Positions 63,757-64,000 of a stretch of DNA of 64,000 nt are shown here, one piece after another. Below the pieces are notes generated by a model. It worked only from the letters and a program-made list of their open reading frames with translations, was not told the origin of the DNA and did not search any database. The first letter of the stretch is position 1. Each line of letters begins with the position of its first letter. Source of the DNA: Solirubrobacter soli DSM 22325 (GTDB lineage: Bacteria; Actinomycetota; Thermoleophilia; Solirubrobacterales; Solirubrobacteraceae); NCBI RefSeq assembly GCF_000423665.1, contig NZ_AUIK01000008.1:1-64000 (forward strand), written 5' to 3'. A program made the position numbers and the translations under genes.

Positions 63757-64000
63757 GTGCCGTGCTTCAGTCCTGATCCCGCCCGCCCCGACGACCTCGT
63801 GGCGTCGATCGTCGCGCTCACCGAGCGCACGACCAAACTGGCGCTCGACTCAGCTATGGAGGCTGCTCAGGCTGACGCCCTGGGCAAGCTGAGCGTCGTC
63901 GTCGAGCACGTCTGCCGCCTCGCCGTGGGGTGCGGCGTCGCGGCCGGCGAGATCGGCTGGCTCGTGACCGAGCTCGGCACCGCGGGCGCCGATGAGGGGC
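63757..64000 (+). CDS. unknown protein, cut by the window end
   Basis: An open frame from GTG at 63757 runs off the end with actinobacterial codon use. The visible 81 residues are helical and Ala-rich (LVASIVALTERTTKLALDSA, EIGWLVTELGTAG) with three Cys. No family is recognised; the start is tentative. Confidence 0.5.
   Translation, partial: MPCFSPDPARPDDLVASIVALTERTTKLALDSAMEAAQADALGKLSVVVEHVCRLAVGCGVAAGEIGWLVTELGTAGADEG

Overview
The window is about 72 to 75 percent GC by eye and carries densely packed genes, many overlapping by ATGA or GTGA, with frequent GTG starts. It has actinobacterial-type Pst and Pho genes, a long Ppk1, and many exported proteins with Lys-rich C-terminal beta modules and PT linkers. 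This points to a Thermoleophilia actinobacterium of the Solirubrobacter or Conexibacter kind. That placement is inferred from protein style, not from a marker gene. I see no rRNA, tRNA, CRISPR array, prophage or insertion sequence. No stretch longer than about 210 bases lacks a gene.

Layout. 0.1-6.6 kb (minus): a complete phosphate operon, pstS-pstC-pstA-pstB-phoU-response regulator, preceded by a stand-alone PhoB-type winged-helix protein. 6.7-8.6 kb (plus): an exported tandem-domain glycerophosphodiesterase. 8.6-23.3 kb (minus): exported beta-propeller-like proteins, an FtsH-type membrane AAA protease and a third, very long PstS-like protein. 23.4-30.0 kb (plus): a second pstSCAB operon that continues into a lipoprotein, two zinc-ribbon proteins and a DUF47/PhoU-like protein. 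30.0-37.8 kb (minus): four tandem paralogues of an unrecognised exported family. 37.9-49.8 kb: a mixed region with a TetR/MFS efflux pair, an AAC(2')-I-like acetyltransferase, an M6 protease, an ABC-F ATPase and a crotonase. 49.9-54.7 kb (plus): an alcohol-forming fatty acyl-CoA reductase, an aldose epimerase and an orphan peptide-type binding protein. 54.8-64 kb: a sigma-70 factor, ppk1-ppx, an ABC-2 exporter, an amino-acid permease, an ArsR regulator and a MarR/SRPBCC pair.

The main result is a phased DNA motif. Upstream of seven transcription units I find hexamers of the form GTnnnn (or nnnnAC on the other strand) repeated every 11 bases: two units at one site, three at one, four at three and five at two. 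The best copies read GTGAAC or GTTCAC. This is the architecture of the actinobacterial PHO box. It ties together pst operon 1, the response regulator itself, the glycerophosphodiesterase, the exported-protein cluster with its extra PstS, pst operon 2, the DUF47 protein and ppk1. I infer one phosphate-starvation island: organophosphate breakdown outside the cell, three phosphate-binding proteins feeding two transporters, polyphosphate metabolism, and a set of undescribed exported and zinc-ribbon proteins that are probably co-regulated.

A second theme is promoter architecture in the accessory genes. TetR/MFS, ArsR and MarR/SRPBCC each have palindromic operators lying on or beside promoters placed so close to the start codon that leaderless mRNAs are likely.
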